From positions 24,426,264 through 24,490,263 of the forward strand of contig JASFXZ010000007.1 of NCBI GenBank assembly GCA_032209605.1: a DNA stretch of 64,000 bases, given 5' to 3'. Of this stretch, positions 1 through 11,824 are shown piece after piece. The notes under the pieces are model-generated. The model was not told the DNA's origin and did not search any database. It was given only the letters and a program-made list of their open reading frames with translations. The stretch comes from Mactromeris polynyma. Taxonomy: Eukaryota; Mollusca; Bivalvia; Venerida; Mactridae. Position numbers and translations under genes: made by a program. The first letter of the stretch is position 1. Each line of letters begins with the position of its first letter.

Positions 1-426
1 TTGATTGTTCAGGTCGGCCATGGAGTCAATTTTATTATCTTGTTTTTCCATATATAAAGCTACATGTTTCCCGTGACATTTACGGAATAACTGTTTTGCC
101 AACTTATACTTGGAGAAAGACACATCCGTGTGATTTCTAGGTTTGACGCTTCTGATCCACATCCACCGTAACTGATTCAATTCTTTGTTGAGTTTCGTAA
201 GTTTATCGCACCAATAAGGTTTCAGGAAATGTTTGAATTTAGGTTTTCGTATAGCTGATGATGATGTGTTTGTGATACATGTGACTAGGTCTTCATAGTA
301 CTGATTAATGTCATTTTGACATTGAGGTTTTATCGAAGCCATATTCATCAGAGTTTCAATATTCTGTAATATTGTCTGGTATTGTTGTATTTCTGTTGCA
401 CTGGCTATAATTCGCTGTATGGTTGT
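1..426 (-). pseudogene. LINE ORF2 fragment, endonuclease-to-RT linker region
   Basis: The minus strand is open from 426 to the window edge, with a TAA just upstream at 427-429. The reading contains a stretch beginning KPYWCDKLTKLN, followed by a Lys/Arg-rich segment with a Phe-Arg-Lys-Cys-His motif. This pattern is typical of the linker between the apurinic endonuclease and reverse transcriptase domains of non-LTR retrotransposons in molluscs. There is no start codon or endonuclease domain upstream, so it is a scrap that continues off the left edge. The protein resembles a different LINE family from the intact plus-strand element at 1334-6235. The endonuclease scrap at 6940-7300 lies on the same strand and may belong to the same old copy. 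Confidence 0.6.
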
Positions 427-1249
427 TTATTTCTGTTTGTGTTTTGAATGTGTTTGATATTTCCCTTTCCCCTGTGCACTTGTGTCACTTTATATGGTGT
501 TCGGATTGTTTCCCGCCCGGTTTCGGCCTATTGCTGCCGATTGTCTTGACTTGTCCTGTGATCTTTCCCATTAGTCCCCCCCCCTCCTTCACTGTCCGCT
601 TTGATTCTCCTAGTTATTCCTTATGGTCTGCCAGGCCATTCCCTGTGCCTCTATTCCTTAACTTATGTACCCTTTGACCTGCTTAAGTGCTTAGTGTTTT
701 ATGAATTATTGTTTTCCCGGAGGTCTGCGTGGGGAGGCACTGTCTTATGTATGTGGCGTTTCCTGTATCTACGTATTCTCTCTCTCTGTTGTCATATGAT
801 ACAAAATAATTCTTAGCAACAGTACAAATATCAAGATAGTTTACAGCTAATAGGCAAGTGTCATTAAGAAAGTTTATAAAGTAGGCGTCACGTGAAAAAA
901 ACATAAGTGCTCTTACATATAAGAATTCCGTGTTCACAATATTGGCACCACAAGTTATACAGTTTGTCAATATAATCCTATATATATACTGAAATATTTA
1001 CTGCGCATGCGCCAGGTGTAAACGTAAAAAATATGAGCTCTTGAAAAAATTACAAATTACTCATTTAAATGGATGATTTAATGGAATAGTTTTGTGATAA
1101 ACATGAAACTAAATGTAACTAAGTGTATGCGCGACTATTTAGCAAAAAAGCTGTGGTGAAATAGGCGTAATTTTAGTAATTTGGCTGACATCTCAATGTT
1201 TTCCTTTGTTTAAAAATTTGGATAAAAATAGGCAAGTATAAATATAAGG
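427..1249. other. Non-coding interval with one dispersed repeat
   Basis: No gene is supported here. The sequence includes a pyrimidine-rich stretch around 540-600 and the dispersed repeat at about 610-790, annotated separately. From about 1000 it passes into what may be the 5' untranslated region of the LINE, but the 5' end of that element could not be fixed. Confidence 0.5.
610..790 (+). repeat. Dispersed repeat, second copy at 43205-43385
   Basis: About 180 bp match 43205-43385 in the same orientation over almost the full length. Shared blocks include GGTCTGCCAGGCCATTCC, TTTTCCCGGAGGTCTGCGTG and GGCACTGTCTTATGTATGTG. The right part contains the GTGGCGTTCCCTGTA-like motif that also bounds the modules at 24946-25196 and 53405-53655. 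No ORF or terminal repeat identifies the class. Confidence 0.6.
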
Positions 1250-1333
1250 AGAAAGCTGTTAAACTAACAGTGTGTCTTTAGTGAACTAGTGAGTGTGGGA
1301 TTATTATCAACATATATCGGACGTATATAAACG

Positions 1334-2770
1334 ATGGCGAGGAATAACGATCAAAACAAACACGGTATACCTGTTTACAACCATTTTCAAATTTTGTACA
1401 CGCGGGAAAATATGGACAATGAACATTCCAACAAGATTAGTCGGGATGAATTTATACATGGATCACTTGACATGAAAATGGTACATATGTTTGACCAACT
1501 AGTATCGATTAAAACTGAACAGTTTAATTTGTCCCGAAATGTGTTTGGATTACATGATTGTGTCGGAAAATTGAATGAAAAACTGTGTAATGTTATGGAA
1601 ACAACAAATCAACAGACTGAAATAATCAAGGTACTATCATACAAATCTATTGACGCTGAGGCTAGATCCAGAAGAAACAACCTGATCATTAGAGGATGTG
1701 TGGAAAATTATGGTGAAAACTGTCTCATATTGATAAGGGATCTCCTTCGCAACCATTTGGATATCAACCCGCAACACATATACATAGCGCGTGCACAAAG
1801 GCTTGGCATGCGTAATAGACAACATCAAATTCAGAAGAGGCCAATAATCGTGAATTTTCGTGACTTTGGTGATGTCGAGCTAATCATGAGTAGAGTTAAA
1901 CTGCTAAAAGGTACTGCTTTCTCCATCGACTATGATTTGCCTCATGAAATCCAAGAAGCCCGGCGTCGACTGTGGCCTACTTACAAAAACCTTAAAAATG
2001 ATAATCCAAAATCAAAGACTGCAATTGTATATCCCGCCAAAATTATTCATGACACTAGAGTTGGGAGAGACGAGCTGCCGGAATGGAACAAGTATGTCTA
2101 CTGTAACAGACTACAGCTCGCACATGGACTTAAGGACAGTGGTTCGATCACTGATATACACCAACCTGATTATGAACCACCTCCTTCGGCACGAGAGCAG
2201 TCAACTATGCCAGTAGCGCCAAATAGTGTTAACACACAAACTATCAACCCTACCAATGTAACGATGCATAATGAAATGGACACGACATTGCAGGTGTCTG
2301 ATACTATACAAGACAAGGTTGGTCAGACATCAATTGAAGCCCCAAAAACGACAGTACTCGAAACACTAGTAACCAAGAAAATGACGCCGTCCTCAGATAG
2401 CCAGCCACAACCTATGATTAACTATGCTTTATTCAATGTCAAAACAACTGAGGTTATTTGTGATAATATTTGTGATCAAACATTCATGAAAACACCGGCC
2501 ATGGATCTACAAGGTGATGAGGCAGGACTTGTTTCTCGTCGCGGACGCGCAAAATCCATCACACGTGCGAAACAGCGCTCCCAGTCAGCTATCCCATATA
2601 GGCGTAACAGTACAAACCGAAACCAGTCTAAAGACCGGAATTCCCAATGTGCTAATAATAACGCACAGTGTGCTAAAAATAACACACAGTCAAATGTGAC
2701 ATGTGATAAAACTAAAGTTACACCGGTGGAAACGTGTTGTCCTGTACAGAACAATAGCTCGGTGAGTTAG
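1334..2770 (+). CDS. LINE ORF1 protein (RRM-like RNA-binding domain), 478 aa
   Basis: This is the nucleic-acid-binding chaperone ORF of the LINE. Residues about 50-110 look helical and could form the coiled coil that trimerises ORF1 proteins. Residues about 112-245 match the L1-type ORF1 fold: RRNNLIIRG opens the RRM-like strand, then RAQRLG, RPIIVNFRDF, LLKGTAFSIDYDLP and the ARRRLWP helix. This arrangement is characteristic of Transposase_22-like ORF1 domains. The C-terminal 130 residues are Ser/Asn/Arg-rich with no clear zinc knuckle. The first ATG of the open frame is used. The frame is intact and ends in TAG at 2768-2770, and ORF2 continues in the very same frame directly after that stop. 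Confidence 0.85.
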   Translation: MARNNDQNKHGIPVYNHFQILYTRENMDNEHSNKISRDEFIHGSLDMKMVHMFDQLVSIKTEQFNLSRNVFGLHDCVGKLNEKLCNVMETTNQQTEIIKVLSYKSIDAEARSRRNNLIIRGCVENYGENCLILIRDLLRNHLDINPQHIYIARAQRLGMRNRQHQIQKRPIIVNFRDFGDVELIMSRVKLLKGTAFSIDYDLPHEIQEARRRLWPTYKNLKNDNPKSKTAIVYPAKIIHDTRVGRDELPEWNKYVYCNRLQLAHGLKDSGSITDIHQPDYEPPPSAREQSTMPVAPNSVNTQTINPTNVTMHNEMDTTLQVSDTIQDKVGQTSIEAPKTTVLETLVTKKMTPSSDSQPQPMINYALFNVKTTEVICDNICDQTFMKTPAMDLQGDEAGLVSRRGRAKSITRAKQRSQSAIPYRRNSTNRNQSKDRNSQCANNNAQCAKNNTQSNVTCDKTKVTPVETCCPVQNNSSVS

Positions 2771-5700
2771 GACATAAACCAGAAGGTCGCGCTTCGATGT
2801 GCCTTGCTTAACATTAACGGACTGACCACTAAACGGACAAACAAATTACATTCTGGTGAATTAAGACACTTATTTATGAATCATGATATTATCTTACTTA
2901 CAGAAACGTGGACAAATGATTTTTCGGAGGTTTCTGTAGACGGGTTTTGTCATTTTGTTTAAATAGAACTGAAAAGAAATCCAATACTAAACGTTCGTCT
3001 GGTGGATTAATTGTATACATACGCAATAATTTTGTAACGAACGATACACTTGTTTTTACTAGTATAGACGACATTGTATGTGTTAAGATTGATAGAAATT
3101 GCCTGTCACTAAATAATGATGTCTTTATATGTTTATGTTATGTTATACCAGAAAATAGCAGCCGACAAAATATTGTAGAATCACATACGTTTGATAGGTT
3201 ATTAGATTTTATAGTAACATTATATACTAAATATGACAATAATATTAACTTGATTGTGTGTGGTGATCTGAATGCTCATACCTCTGATTTACCTGATTTT
3301 GTCGTCTGCGACGATATTTCACATCTAGATATTTTACCTGATACATATTTTACGGATGTTTATATGCCTCGTAGTACACATGATAAAGGTCGCACTAATC
3401 GATATGGTACAATGTTATTGGATATGTGCAAACAGACGGGATTACGTATTTTAAACGGACGAGTTTGTAATGATAAATGTGGTCGTTTTACGCATGTGGG
3501 TAGTAGAGGCTCCAGTGTAGTTGATTATGTAATTGCTTCACAGAATTTATTTAGATATGTAAACAGTTTTAATGTTCACGATCCGAACATATTGTCTGAC
3601 CATTGTGTAGTTGATTTTTCGTTTACGTTTGATAAACTTGTCGAGTCAAATACAAGTATTCACAAACCAAATACTATACAGTATAAATACGTGTGGAATA
3701 AGGATAAGAAATCTAGATTTATAGAGCAGTTATCATGTGATGAGGTTTTAAACAAGTTGGAAAGTTTTAACTCTTGTATAACGCTTGCACAAAATAATAC
3801 TGATATTGATTGTTGTATTTCGGAATTTTCTAATATTATTGACGATGTAGCATCTTCTGGCTTTAAGAAGAAACTGCGAGTAGCTGATGATAGTTGTGTA
3901 AAAACTGGTCAGGGAAATGAGTGGTACACCCCAGAATGTCTTAGTCTAAGGGACGAATTTTATGCCATGCTAAATATATTTCGTCAAGATAAAAGTAATG
4001 AAAATCGTCAGAAAATGGTACTAGCTAGATCTCGTTACAAAAATCTGGTACAAACATGTAAGTATGATCATGATAATAAAGAAACTGAAAAACTTGTTGC
4101 AGCCAGATTTAAGAATGCTAAACTATATTGGAACATGTTAAAAATGTCCTCTGGAATATGTAATTCAAATATTGACATAGATTCTTTTCAGCGTTATTTC
4201 AAGGGTGTAAATAATCCGGGCGATAGATTTTTCCAGCCTGATGATGAAGTATTGTACTTTTTAGAAAGGTTTGAGCAAGAGGAATTTCGTGTGATGTTCG
4301 AAGAATTGAATTTTAACTTTACTGAAAAAGAGCTATCCACTGCTATAAGGCAGCTTAAAACAAATAAAAGTGGTGGTCCTGATTTGTATATAAATGAGTG
4401 TTTCATTCACGGTCAAAGTGTTTTATCACCATTCCTTCTAAATCTCTTTAATACAATTTTTGAGACTGGTTATTTTCCGGAAGAATGGTCGGAGGGTTTT
4501 GTTGTTCCGCTCCATAAGAAAGGCAATATTAATGATGTAAACAATTATCGGGGTATAACATTATTGAGTGCACTAGGGAAACTCTTTACTAGAATGATTA
4601 ATAATAGACTGAGCAAGTTGGCTGAATAATATAATGTTTATATTGAAGCTCAGGCAGGATTTAGATCAAAAATGGGTACTGTAGACAATATTTTCGTGCT
4701 GCATGGGGTTATCACGCATTTACTAAATATTGGCAAGGTTTTATACTGCGCATTTATAGATTTTACCAAGGCCTTTGATTATGTTGTAAGGGACAATTTA
4801 TGGTTAAAACTAATTAAATCTGGTTTAAGGGGTAAAATTCTAAACATTATGCGATCAATGTATGCTACTGTAAAATCAAGGGTTAAATATTACAACGAAC
4901 TTAGTGACCAATTTGATTGCATGTTAGGTGTTAGACAAGGCGAATGTTTATCGCCATTTCTATTTTCCATGATTTTAAATGACTTAGAAGAGACTTATGT
5001 ATTAAATGGCTTAGATGGAATTGATATCGGCACTTTTAAACTATTTATGATATTATATGCAGATGATATAGTAATTTTTGCTACGTCACAAAATGAACTA
5101 CAGCGTAGCCTAGATGTTTTATCCAAATATTGTAAAAAATGGAAACTAATAGTAAATGTTAACAAAACAAAAATATTAATTTTTAGAAAAGCGGGTAGAT
5201 TACCGCAAAACATTAATTTCTTATTCAATAATAGTCCCATTGAAATTGTTAGAAAATTTAGTTATTTAGGCATAGTGTTCACTCCTAGCGGTTCATTTTC
5301 TGAGGCTCAGAGCACTTTAGCGGGTCAAGCTTTAAAAGCAATATTTGCTATGAAAAAACATTTATCAAAATTCACTAATATCTCAATTACACATAAACTT
5401 GACCTGTTCGATAAACTAATCACTCCAATTTTGAATTACGGAAGTGAAGTATGGTGTTTTACTGCAGCTGATGCTATTGAACGTTTACATTTAAATTTTT
5501 GTAAAAATATACTTGGTGTTAAGAAATCTACACAAAATAATTTTGTATACGGTGAACTGGGTCGAATACCGCTAAAACTTAACAGATATATTAATAAAAT
5601 TGATAGAACTTGATAATAATAAATATGCAAAAAAGATATATTTACACCTTATCAATGATATAGATAACCACCCGAATCACAAGAATTGGTGTTCATTAAC

Positions 5701-6235
5701 ACGAGACCTACTATGCTCTCTAGGTTTCCACGATACATGGATTTTTCAAACTGTTGGAGATTCAAAAAAAATTCTAAGATATGTTAAACAAAGGATTAGA
5801 GATCAATTTATTCAAAAATGGACTGGTGATATAAACGATTCTAGCAGAGCTAATTTATACAAACATATTTCTCATTTTCAATTTCAACCATATCTTGATA
5901 TTTTAAACATTAACAAATTTCGTATCAGCTTAACTCGATTGAGAGTTTCATCTCACAGACTGAGCATAGAAACAGGTAGATGGTCTAAACCACATATTAC
6001 TCCTATATCGGAACGACTTTGTAATCAATGCTCATTATTAGAAGATGAATATCATTTTGTTTTAGAATGCAGACGGTTCACTTATATACGTAGAAAATAC
6101 TTACCAAGTTATTACTGGAGGCGTCCTAATATGTTGAAATTCATTGAACTATTAACAACAGAAAATAAGAAAATTTTGATTAAGCTAAGCACCTTTATTC
6201 ATGAAGCATTCCTATATCGACATCAGCAAATTTAA
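2771..6235 (+). pseudogene. LINE ORF2 (endonuclease + reverse transcriptase), broken
   Basis: The endonuclease begins at about 2792 (CALLNINGL, then LLTETW) and continues with CGDLNAH near 3260 and SDHCVVDFSF near 3597. The reverse transcriptase shows FIDFTKAFDYV, GVRQGECLSPFLF and the catalytic YADD near 5056. A C-terminal Cys/His motif (CNQC, then EYHFVLEC) lies near 6020-6075. Three lesions are visible. The first frame ends in TAA at 2960-2962, and the coding phase resumes in another frame, consistent with loss of one T in the T-run at 2953-2956. There is an in-frame TAA at 4627-4629. A second frameshift lies at about 5600-5613, where the RT frame stops and the C-terminal frame (to 6235) takes over. 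The product would copy element RNA into DNA at a nicked target, but this copy should be dead. Confidence 0.85.
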
Positions 6236-6935
6236 GAATCACACAATTGACACTATTTTACCATTTGAATTGTTTTATATTGTACATGTATAACCGGTAC
6301 TATGACATTACCGTTTTGTATGTAATCCCTGTCCATTATATCCTACATTTCGTTTTCGGTAGGATGTGTTATACATGGGGATTAATTTGTAATGGTTCAT
6401 TATGTTGATATAAACGTGTATATATATGTCTTGTACTATGAATATTTGATTGTTGATATGTTGATAATTACTGTTGTGTTTCATTGTACATAGTATGTGT
6501 ACCAAATAGATATCTTAGATTATGTATACATAACTTTTTGTATAAGTATACCATGAAAATTATTTATCTGATTGAAACTTTCTAACGTGTTTTGACATAC
6601 ATAGTATGTGTACATCTTTGTTTATATAAACAAGAATATGTAATTTATGAACCATGAACATGTGTTTATCTGTTGATACATAGTATGTAGAAAGAGATAG
6701 AGAGAGACAAAGAGAGTGGTGGTAGCGAGAAAGATAGATATAGAAAGAGAGATGCATATAGATAGATAGACAGATAGGTAGAGCTAGAAAGTATATGTGA
6801 GCATGTGTGTGTGTGTGTGTGAGTGTGTGTAGGTATATGTTTATATGCATATATGCATGTGTATATATATTGTATTTTGTATTTCCTCATGGGTCTATGA
6901 CCTTCTGGATTCTTGAAAATAAAAAAATCTAAAAT
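6236..6935 (+). other. LINE 3' untranslated region with microsatellites
   Basis: AT-rich sequence follows ORF2. It holds a purine-rich GA/GATA stretch at about 6690-6790 and a (GT)n run at about 6803-6832, then the conserved-looking end with GAAAATAAA. No coding potential is seen. Confidence 0.6.
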
Positions 6936-6939
6936 TCTA

Positions 6940-7300
6940 TATAGTGACCGAGTAGTTACTACAGGGGAGATAAACCTGAAATAAATACATGAATTTATTT
7001 TTGGCGTACTGCTATTGAATACCGACAATACGATCGTCGTCAATATTCAAAGGTGATACAAAATTATCATGGCGACACCTGCCTTACCAACACGTCTGTT
7101 GCTGGAAATTGTGAGCGAGTTGTTTGATATACCATAAGCCCTGTAATTACTGTGCATTGAGTTCAGTGTATACAGGTTATGGTTATATAGCCAATGTTCG
7201 GATATACCAACAAAGTCAATCGAATATTCATTCAAAGCGTCACATAAAAAACCACAACTGGTCATAAACCCGGTAACATTAATTCCAGGTGAACACATTC
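6940..7300 (-). pseudogene. LINE endonuclease N-terminal fragment
   Basis: The minus strand encodes the start of an apurinic-type endonuclease from a LINE family common in molluscs: GFMTSCGFLCDAL, IDFVGISEHWLY, a Gly-Lys-x-Gly-Val-Ala segment, then after a frameshift near 7047 IDDDRIVGIQ, and after an in-frame stop a FQVYLPCSNYS segment. The frameshift and stops show it is dead. It ends abruptly against the 3' end of the plus-strand LINE near 6935. It may be one half of an older element interrupted by that LINE, but the matching continuation was not found on the other side. Confidence 0.7.
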
Positions 7301-8261
7301 AGATTTACAGTCATGTCAGAAATTAGGAAAATTCGTTTATGCTGTCTATTGTTCATTTAATCACAACCACTTAACGATTGGTAACCATTATAATCATCGC
7401 CTACGGAGGTATTTTGGTTGGGTTTAAATGCACATTGGTCTGACACTAGGATCGTTAATACTAGTGAATTACCGGATTTTATATAGACACGAATAACGTG
7501 CTTTTACAGGAATATTATATATTTTTGAAAACACGTTAAACCGAAACAAATGGTCGCGAAAAAATATGATCAAGATTATATTTGATACTAGCTTCATTAC
7601 GTAATTGCTTTCTTGTGAAATAAAGCTGTTGTAGTGGCTGCAGGCTTTGCATGTGGCATTTCCTCTCGATTTCTTGAGCATTCAAGTGTTTTAACGAGTC
7701 ATGACAAGCCATTACTGAAGAATAAATCTGATGTTACGATAAAGTAATGATTTTGCATCAAACAATTCTTTCGAAATGCTCTTGCTGATATTATAACCAG
7801 GCTTGTATCAATGAATGAAAGTCGTGTTATTATATAATGAAAAATTAACATTACGATGATTTTCGCGTGGTTAACTAATTACGTCAATAATGATAAAACA
7901 CGTGCTGCTTAACCGTTTCAAACGACGCTGAAAAGGACATCACTATTCCTTTAACGTAGTTCATGTATAGACGGGTATAAACGGAAACGTACATTTGTAA
8001 AATTCAGCCACACATCTGAATGTATTGCAAATACCACCAGGTAAACATGTCCCCTACGAGTGCATGGTCCAAGTACACAACACAACGATCATAGTGACCA
8101 TACACAATTTGATATCAACAATACATAATTATGCGACTATATTGTTAATGTAGGAAATAGATTCACATATTTTACGATGCAAACCATTTGGAGAACTGAA
8201 TTTCAAATGATCTACAGGAAGCAGCATAGTCGAACCATCCTCGGTACCCAGAGTTAAAATC
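7301..8261. other. Non-coding; contains module H (7690-8170)
   Basis: No gene is supported. From about 7690 to 8170 the sequence is a diverged copy of 38380-38820, for example CGAGTCATGACAAGCCATTA against CGAGTCATAACAAGCCATTA. Further traces lie at 43990-44060 and 52220-52430. Confidence 0.5.
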
Positions 8262-8691
8262 TCAGAATTAGTAAAACGGTCAATTCTGACGTCACACTGG
8301 ATCTAACGGTACTGGGTTAATTTAATGGGGTCGTCTTTCGAATAACAACGAGTTTAGGTAATTATGTGTGATGAACAAAAATACTATTAAGTAACGATTT
8401 GAGTAATTGTTAATAATGAATACAGAGATGAAGCAATCAACACAACCATAGTTTATTATTTTTAACTGAGGAATCATATCCAAGTTACAATAAAAGTAAA
8501 CAACATATGAATATGGCACAGGCGACACAGTTGGAACTTAAATATGCGATTATGAGACTTCATGAGACTTCAACTTTGTCGATGTTTCGTTACGAGATAT
8601 TTCTTTGTGATTATTATATTTCAATATAACTATTTATGTCGTTTTGAAAACAATGAACAGTAACACAGTAAGTTACATTGTATTATAATAT

Positions 8692-10579
8692 TTATTTCGA
8701 ACAGACCACACAAGCCAGTTCACGTCCATTCGGATATTCCTGACATGGCAGAGATCCACATTTGACTTCAGTAAAATATAAAAGTTTTCCATTTTGATTC
8801 GCCTCCCCATGAATCTCGGCATATGGATCGGCATCAACGCAAGCATAATCGGTCGCTGCATCATGGACGTTATGGCCAGTCATGAGGTACCCGGTGTATT
8901 CCAATGTCCAGTCTTGGTAGCAGTCTGTTCGCCCAGGAATCATAACGGTATCATAACGTGGTGTGTTGCATAATACACAAGGTGCGTCTTCGTCTAACAT
9001 TTGTCGTGGAAAAGGCTTAAAGGACGAGTACTCTTGATATTCTGTTCCACTTATATACCCACCGATATCTTGAATTCCGTCCAGGTATTTTGCCCATGTT
9101 GGATGTTCTGGTAGGCAGACGAAGCTGGCAGCACCACCTGACACGTCATGTGGGGATCCTGCTGTGTACCCTGCATTGTTTATAATAAACATGAATAGAC
9201 TACGGCGTGACGCGTTCACTTCAATTTCTTAAAACTTACTTTGCAATGCGAGATTGAAGCAAGTTACATATAAATGTCAAATTGGTGAATAGATGTAAAA
9301 CTTTAGACAAGTATTGTTCGTTTACATTGTGTATATTATAAATATGTCAGCTTTTGTAAGCAGTCATATAAACCCATGACAACTAACGTACCAGAATAAA
9401 CTTTCGCTGTGTTATTTCCAGCACAAGTAGTCCGTCCCCATCGTATATATGTGGAGCCCCTCTCTGTGAAAAAAAAAGTTTGCAAAATTATATTAATGCT
9501 GTTGTTTGCAATCCCACAGGAGTGCTGATTTCGAATTCATTTTCTCAACTACAAACTCTTATGAAAAGAAGTAAGCTGTGTCCAACTTACTCTCCCTTAG
9601 AATCGGCCCCTAACTTATTCCGATACCTTCATAATCACTCTCTGCTTAATAACTCCTGCACGACCGATATTTTCTATATTTAGACAGGCGAGTCGACATC
9701 AGTCCACAACCATTCAGCGACTCGCTAATGTCCCAAATTTAGGACAGTAAACATATGTTAATAAAGCGTATGCGAGTGTGCATTGAATAGACGGCTTTCA
9801 CTGTCACAGAAATGGCGCGGTGACTATGAAAATTGCTAGAAAAACCAAATCAATCGAACGTTGTGACTATCGTTTCGTCGGCATTGCCAAAATGATTCAG
9901 ATGCCTGTAAATTTGTAGCGATTTAAGGTCATTTAAACAGCTGTCGATGCGGAATCTGCGTATATTTTAAAAGGCATATTGTTACTCAAATTCGCCACGC
10001 TATTTGTAATACGTATCTGTACAATCCTCGATGACAGAATGAAAGACTGCCTTCTGTAATGCTTAATGACATAAAATAAAACCGATTATATCAAAATATG
10101 CTTGGTAATACAGCAGCGTGTGAATGTACCGGTAGGGGACTCAAAGCGCTGCTTGGGAGCATATGTCCAACTGTTCTTCTATTTAATTAAAATATCTGTA
10201 ACATTTATATGACTGTAATGGCTACATGTTTTACACAAAGCATCGTGTAAATATATATACATGTATATTACTGTCTGGCGTATATATTTACATACATACC
10301 AGTAAGTTGTGATTTAAGACTTAACATGTCTTGTGAATAGTTTGCTTTCAACATCGAGATCTCTTGTGACTGATTCGCCTTCAACATCGCAATTTCTTGT
10401 GACTGATTCGCCTTCAACATCGCAATGTCTTGTAGCTGATTTACTTTCAAAGTCTCAATTTCTTGTCTCAACATCTGAAACTCCATGGCAATATCATCAT
10501 TACTGTGAAGTAAAAGTCGTCGTTCTTCTCCACAAAGTAGTCCATGAAGTGTTAGTACTATCATAGACAAACCTGCCAT
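8692..10579 (-). CDS. Secreted short-chain collagen C4-like protein, copy D
   Basis: Three exons on the minus strand: 10579-10300, 9463-9392 and 9170-8692. They are joined at GT/AG junctions, all in phase 1, giving 276 aa. Exon 1 starts at the first ATG with an N-terminal hydrophobic segment (MAGLSMIVLTLHGLLCG) that fits a signal peptide. It then has a coiled coil with four 11-residue units of the type LKANQSQEIAM. Exons 2-3 encode the Cys-rich domain: STYIRWGRTTC, SFVCLPEHP, APCVLCNTP, VMIPGRTDC, DYACVDAD, VKCGSLPC and a final CVVCSK. This matches the C-terminal domain of the short-chain collagen C4-like proteins of sponges and molluscs, but no Gly-X-Y collagen repeat is present. AATAAA overlaps the stop codon and could serve as poly(A) signal. 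The protein is probably an extracellular oligomer; its function is unknown. Confidence 0.8.
9585..10165 (-). mobile_element. Dispersed repeat inserted in intron 1 of copy D
   Basis: About 580 bp of block D have no counterpart in intron 1 of copies A or C. Roughly 9680-10060 of it matches 54430-54820 in inverted orientation; shared strings include GACCTTAAAT, TTTACAGGCATC, GCCGACG and CAATGCACACTCGCATA. Two unlinked positions for the same sequence suggest a mobile repeat. No ORF or clear terminal repeat was found. Confidence 0.55.
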
Positions 10580-11715
10580 ACAATGTAATATAAAACTTGT
10601 GAGTTAGTTATTATCTGAAATATAACGTATCCACGTATGACTGGATTAGATCGCTTGCAAAGTATGTCATTCGTGCGATAATACTTTCGTATTCTCTAAG
10701 TCTTGATTTACTCCATAGAGCATGTGCGTTTTAACTTCTACGTAGCAAGCATTCATACTTCAATCATCAATCTACTGTGTCCATAATATATTTGGCATAA
10801 TTAACACATACTCGTATACATATGCCATTCCAGAGTATCACCCTTTATGACATGCCGACTGAGAGTGTCAACCTCTAGAAATTTTACATTGGATGTTATC
10901 ATAGTACGATCAGATTGATAGTGTTGTTGAAGAGAGGGTGATGCTCAAGAGAGGGTCGCTACGATGGCGGTGCACTTTGTGTTTAGTGTGTTCCTGAACA
11001 ATAACTCGAAATATGAAATGTGTTGAACATTTATATTTTTTACGTTTGTTTGTTAACTAAATAAGTTTCGATTCACTTTACTTCAAACGACTATAATCGA
11101 AGGTACAAATGTACATACCGTAAATAACAACGTTTTGAAACCTCATTATATCCAGTCACAGAGGAAGTAACACAGTAGAACGTCCTTATTCTTCTTATAA
11201 CAAGTTATGACAACGTTGTCTTAATTGTGCTGCTAGTTATAGTTTATCGTGACAGTACTTAGTAGGTCAGTGTGCAACGTGTGAACTATGCCGATTACTT
11301 TAACTGTCAGAGTTTACGGAACTCCTTCAGGGACAATATCATATTTAAGAAATCTGGATCCTTACATTGAACCCTTAATACCTTTTAATTCTTTTTAACT
11401 AACGGAATATTTAATAACTATAAAATAATTTTCTATTAATTCCGAATATGTGTACATAAATATCTCGTTTTAACGAAATGCAAAATGAATATGTCATCTA
11501 AAATGATCCTATGCAATTTATATGTGCTAAGTTGTATTTTTACCGTAACATCATAGATCTTTTCCGGACAAAAACGATCATAAAGTCGTTGATAAATCGG
11601 TGCAGTTAGCAGTAACAATAGTAGCAGCAATACTAGCAGTAACAACAGTAATACTGCAGCTACTCGCCACTATCTGGCGGCCAACAAAATAGCAGTGACG
11701 TAAGTGGAGGCTCAC

Positions 11716-11824
11716 TTAAACAGCTTGCATTCCGTCAATATATTTGGCCAATGTTGGTTGTTCTGGTAGACAAACGAAGCTGGTAGCACCATCTATCAAG
11801 ACATGTGGGGATTCTGCTGTATAA
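11716..11824 (-). pseudogene. C4-like exon 3 fragment
   Basis: The minus strand reads through the start of exon 3 of the C4-like gene (SFVCLPEQP, then LAKYIDGMQ) and stops after about 36 codons. It sits upstream of the intact copy D gene. Block C holds the same scrap at 59472-59580, so it predates the D/C duplication. No splice-linked partners were found nearby. Confidence 0.7.

Larger units (their letters stand above)
1250..6935 (+). mobile_element. Near full-length non-LTR (LINE) retrotransposon
   Basis: The element has an ORF1 with an RRM-like LINE ORF1 domain, an ORF2 with endonuclease and reverse transcriptase, and a 3' region ending near 6935 in an A-rich tail (GAAAATAAAAAAATC). The 3' end abuts a minus-strand fragment of another LINE. 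The 5' boundary is uncertain, and about 1250 is an estimate. ORF2 carries at least three disabling lesions, so this copy is not autonomous. No RNase H domain or LTR was seen. The clade was not assigned: the ORF1 type recalls L1/Tx1-like elements, while the ORF2 C-terminal Cys/His motif is seen in several clades. Confidence 0.85.

Noticed and set aside
6666..7043. Histidine/threonine-repeat protein on the minus strand
   Set aside because: It is a translation of the (GT)n and GATA microsatellite in the LINE 3' region.
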